This document shows positions 62,064 to 64,000 of a DNA stretch of 64,000 nucleotides, one piece after another. The notes under the pieces were generated by a model that had not been told where the DNA came from, searched no databases, and saw nothing but the letters and a program-made list of their open reading frames with translations. The DNA is taken from NCBI RefSeq assembly GCF_001412535.1, contig NZ_CP011774.1, positions 1,793,501 through 1,857,500 on the forward strand, in the 5' to 3' direction. How positions within the stretch are numbered: position 1 is the stretch's first letter; each line of letters starts with the position of its first letter. Position numbers and translations under genes: made by a program. The DNA is from Limnohabitans sp. 63ED37-2. GTDB lineage: Bacteria; Pseudomonadota; Gammaproteobacteria; Burkholderiales; Burkholderiaceae_C.

Positions 62064-62597
62064 TCAGTCAGAGGGCATGCCGCTCAAATCCTCTTGCACA
62101 TCGGCGTTTCGCTCTACAGCGCTGAGCTCGTGGCGCAAAAATTTGAGCACCTCGATCTCATAATTCAAGCCAATTTCTGAGCGGCAAATGGTGTCGGCCA
62201 GCTGCTGCATGGAGGCAATGGCCTGTTCGGAATTGAGCTCGGTGCGTTGGTACTTGGCACCAAACAAAAAGGCCCGCTCGGCATATTCTGTGGGCAAGTA
62301 AACCCAGATGTCCGACTTGCCTGAACGAACTTTTTGGTAGCAGTCAGCCTTGGGGACCGGGGGCGCTTCGGCATCCTTGGCGACGGCAAATGCCGCCATT
62401 TGCTGCCAGTCGGCCGTGCGCTCGGCACCGGCAATGAACGTCTTGTCCAGATGGGCGCAACTGAGCAAGGCCAAGCCGCGGCGCAAGCTGTTGGCCTCAA
62501 ACGTGTCTGCGGTCAAAGCAGTCACCTTGTCAAAGGTCTGCTTGGCCTTCTTTTTAAGAGCCTCAGGCGACTCGACACCCTTGAACAACGAAAACAT
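62064..62597 (-). CDS. Hypothetical protein at the end of the chemotaxis operon
   Basis: A 177-residue soluble, mostly helical protein that I do not recognise. It starts MFSLFKGVESPEALKKKAKQ (amphipathic) and contains two cysteines in its middle part (LLSCAHLDKT and KADCYQK) and one near the end. It is convergent to the chemotaxis operon and divergent from flaG. There is no signal peptide. Confidence 0.6.
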   Translation of the reverse strand: MFSLFKGVESPEALKKKAKQTFDKVTALTADTFEANSLRRGLALLSCAHLDKTFIAGAERTADWQQMAAFAVAKDAEAPPVPKADCYQKVRSGKSDIWVYLPTEYAERAFLFGAKYQRTELNSEQAIASMQQLADTICRSEIGLNYEIEVLKFLRHELSAVERNADVQEDLSGMPSD

Positions 62598-62914
62598 GTC
62601 TACCTGTTAAAAAAGAGATGCGCTTTGCGCGTTCAACACGATTGCACACATGACCTGCAGGGACAAGCCGCAACAAACCATGGTGTAAAACCGGCTTTTA
62701 GTATAAGCGTTCTTGCTGATATTGTGAATTTTTTGAGACAAAAATGGTTTTTTACATTTTGATGTCCCCCATACTGTCCGCATCACTGATGTAAAAACCA
62801 CAAAAAATAGTCCTCAAGTAAAAGCAACCGGTGTCGATACAGAGAACGACAACCTCTATCAGGTCCTTAAGCCGGGAAAAGTGCTCGCGCACATGCAACA
62901 GGAAAAGGCACACC
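62598..62914. other. 317-base region upstream of flaG
   Basis: This is the divergent gap between the hypothetical gene and flaG. It is AT-rich at 62690-62770. A sigma-28 site at 62814-62839 serves flaG. No gene is seen; an in-frame upstream extension of flaG to 62831 would start after that promoter but lacks family-like residues. Confidence 0.6.
62814..62839 (+). promoter_or_regulatory. Sigma-28 promoter of flaG
   Basis: TCAAG (62814-62818), N14, GTCGATA (62833-62839), the best match of the set. The expected start of transcription lies about 65 bases before the flaG ATG. Confidence 0.75.
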
Positions 62915-63328
62915 ATGAACAACGACATTTCAGCCATCAACACCGCCAAGGCCGCTGTCCCCACAGCCGCCCAAGTACCAGCGCCCGCACCTGCAGCAGC
63001 AGCTGCTGCTACTGCAGCCGCATTGCCTGCCAACGCAGCAGCCGCTGAAGAAAAGCAGCCAGCGCCCGAACCCAAATTCGTACCGCTGGTTTCTAAAGAA
63101 GAGCAACGTGAAAACCTGCGCTCGGCCATTCAACGCCTGAACGACATGATGAAAGAAAGCAGCCGCGCCTTGAACTTCAGCATGGACGAAACCACCGACC
63201 GTGTGGTCATCACCGTGAAGAACGCCAACACCGGAGAAGTGGTTCGACAAATCCCGGATGCCACTTTCCTGCGCGTGTCTCACAACTTAGAGAACCTCAA
63301 GGGCGTTCTGCTCAACCAATCGACTTGA
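62915..63328 (+). CDS. flaG: FlaG family protein
   Basis: The 137-residue protein has an Ala/Pro-rich N-terminal part (residues 1-45) and a C-terminal FlaG domain (LRSAIQRLNDMMKESSRALNFSMDE in part, VVITVKNANTGEVVRQIPDATFLRV in part). FlaG affects filament length in other bacteria. AGGAAAAGG precedes ATG 62915. It sits between a sigma-28 promoter and fliC. Confidence 0.9.
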   Translation: MNNDISAINTAKAAVPTAAQVPAPAPAAAAAATAAALPANAAAAEEKQPAPEPKFVPLVSKEEQRENLRSAIQRLNDMMKESSRALNFSMDETTDRVVITVKNANTGEVVRQIPDATFLRVSHNLENLKGVLLNQST

Positions 63329-63352
63329 TCGCGGTTTTTTTATTCATCGCAC

Positions 63353-63378
63353 TCAAGTTCTTTGCACAGACACCGAAT
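63353..63378 (+). promoter_or_regulatory. Sigma-28 promoter of fliC
   Basis: TCAAG (63353-63357), N14, ACCGAAT (63372-63378), about 105 bases before the flagellin start. Spacing and -35 match the flgM and flaG sites; the -10 differs from GCCGATW at the first and some later bases. Confidence 0.65.
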
Positions 63379-63481
63379 CACTAGCTAACAGAGATCAAAT
63401 TCAAATTTCTGTACCACGGCAGGTCCTACTCCCTTTTGGTTCCTGCCAGACCGTTGAATCAGCCCATCAAGGAGTAAGACT

Positions 63482-64000
63482 ATGTCAGTTATCAACACCA
63501 ACGTGAAGTCACTGGTCGCACAGAACGCCCTCGCAGTGAACAGCCGCAACCTCTCCAAAACCATGGAGCAGTTGTCCACCGGCAAGCGCATCAACTCTGC
63601 AGCCGACGATGCTGCAGGCCTGGCCATCAGCAACAAAATGACTTCGCAAGTCAAAGGTTTGAACCAAGCGGTTCGCAACGCCAACGACGGCATCTCGATG
63701 TTGCAAACCGCTGAAGGCGCGACACAAGAAATCACCAACATGTTGCAACGCATGCGTGAATTGGCTGTGCAAGCTGCCAACGACACCTACGACGCCGATG
63801 ACCGCACGGCCATTGCCGACGAAGTGGGTCAACTCGAAGAAGAAATCACACGCATTGCCACCAACACCAAGTGGAACGGCATGTCGGTCTTGTCCAGCGA
63901 CCAGACCAAAAACTTGCAAGTCGGCATGGAAAACGACACCGACTCCACAATTGAAATCAACCTGCAAGACATGACGGCCTCTGGTCTGGACGTTTCGGGT
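63482..64000 (+). CDS. fliC: Flagellin FliC, N-terminal part (runs off the window)
   Basis: The reading frame opens at ATG 63482 and is still open at 64000. The first 173 residues are the conserved flagellin D0/D1 region: MSVINTNVKSLVAQNALAVN, QLSTGKRINSAADDAAGLAI, and RMRELAVQAANDTYDADDR in part. It is the filament subunit, exported by the flagellar type III machine and capped by FliD. A sigma-28 site lies upstream. Confidence 0.97.
   Translation, partial: MSVINTNVKSLVAQNALAVNSRNLSKTMEQLSTGKRINSAADDAAGLAISNKMTSQVKGLNQAVRNANDGISMLQTAEGATQEITNMLQRMRELAVQAANDTYDADDRTAIADEVGQLEEEITRIATNTKWNGMSVLSSDQTKNLQVGMENDTDSTIEINLQDMTASGLDVSG

Overview
The window looks like a chromosomal segment of a betaproteobacterium of the order Burkholderiales, most likely family Comamonadaceae. 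The evidence is the roughly 60% GC content, the sulfate-assimilation order cysI - DUF934 - cysH - cysD - cysN, the FdxA/ferredoxin reductase pair, and the style of the flagellar and chemotaxis genes. Genus cannot be fixed from the sequence alone. No rRNA, CRISPR array, insertion sequence or prophage was seen.

Positions 1-24.7 kb are mostly housekeeping and transport genes: yggX, a stand-alone MnmC-type oxidoreductase, an FMN glutamate-synthase-like protein, a SPOR-like membrane protein, an orphan amino-acid-type binding protein and a DMT exporter. The assimilatory sulfate reduction operon (7.4-12.9 kb) follows, then a 7Fe ferredoxin and a ferredoxin-NADP reductase. A TPP riboswitch precedes a TonB-dependent receptor, so that receptor is probably a thiamin-type importer. 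Next come tRNA-Asn, a small HTH regulator, an SDR, a second DMT exporter, a cyclase-family hydrolase, a ChrA-type transporter, YjdM and a MATE exporter.

Positions 24.7-40.7 kb are flagellar: flgN, flgM and flgA on the minus strand; a LysM/transglycosylase-like protein; and one long plus-strand run flgBCDEFGHIJKL followed by fliD. A near-perfect sigma-54 promoter precedes flgB. FlgJ has only its rod-binding domain, so the transglycosylase-like protein next to flgA is the obvious candidate for the missing peptidoglycan hydrolase. FlgE is about twice the usual length and carries an AT-richer insert.

Positions 40.7-62.0 kb are signalling. They hold an operon of two cNMP-binding-fold proteins plus a class I (animal-type) cyclic-nucleotide phosphodiesterase, two MCPs, a multi-PAS histidine kinase with flanking paralogous receivers, and a receiver-linked class III adenylate cyclase. 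A chemotaxis operon then follows: PAS protein, MCP, triple-CheW protein, CheR, CheB, CheB-like receiver, long CheA, CheW-like. Together these suggest a local cAMP circuit (synthesis, breakdown, binding) built into the motility region. This is the most unusual thing in the window.

Positions 62.0-64 kb hold an unknown gene, flaG and the start of a flagellin gene that runs off the window. A repeated motif, TCAAG-N14-GYCGATW, precedes flgM, fliD, the PAS/MCP/che operon, flaG and fliC, and marks a sigma-28 regulon in which FlgM (encoded here) would be the anti-sigma factor.
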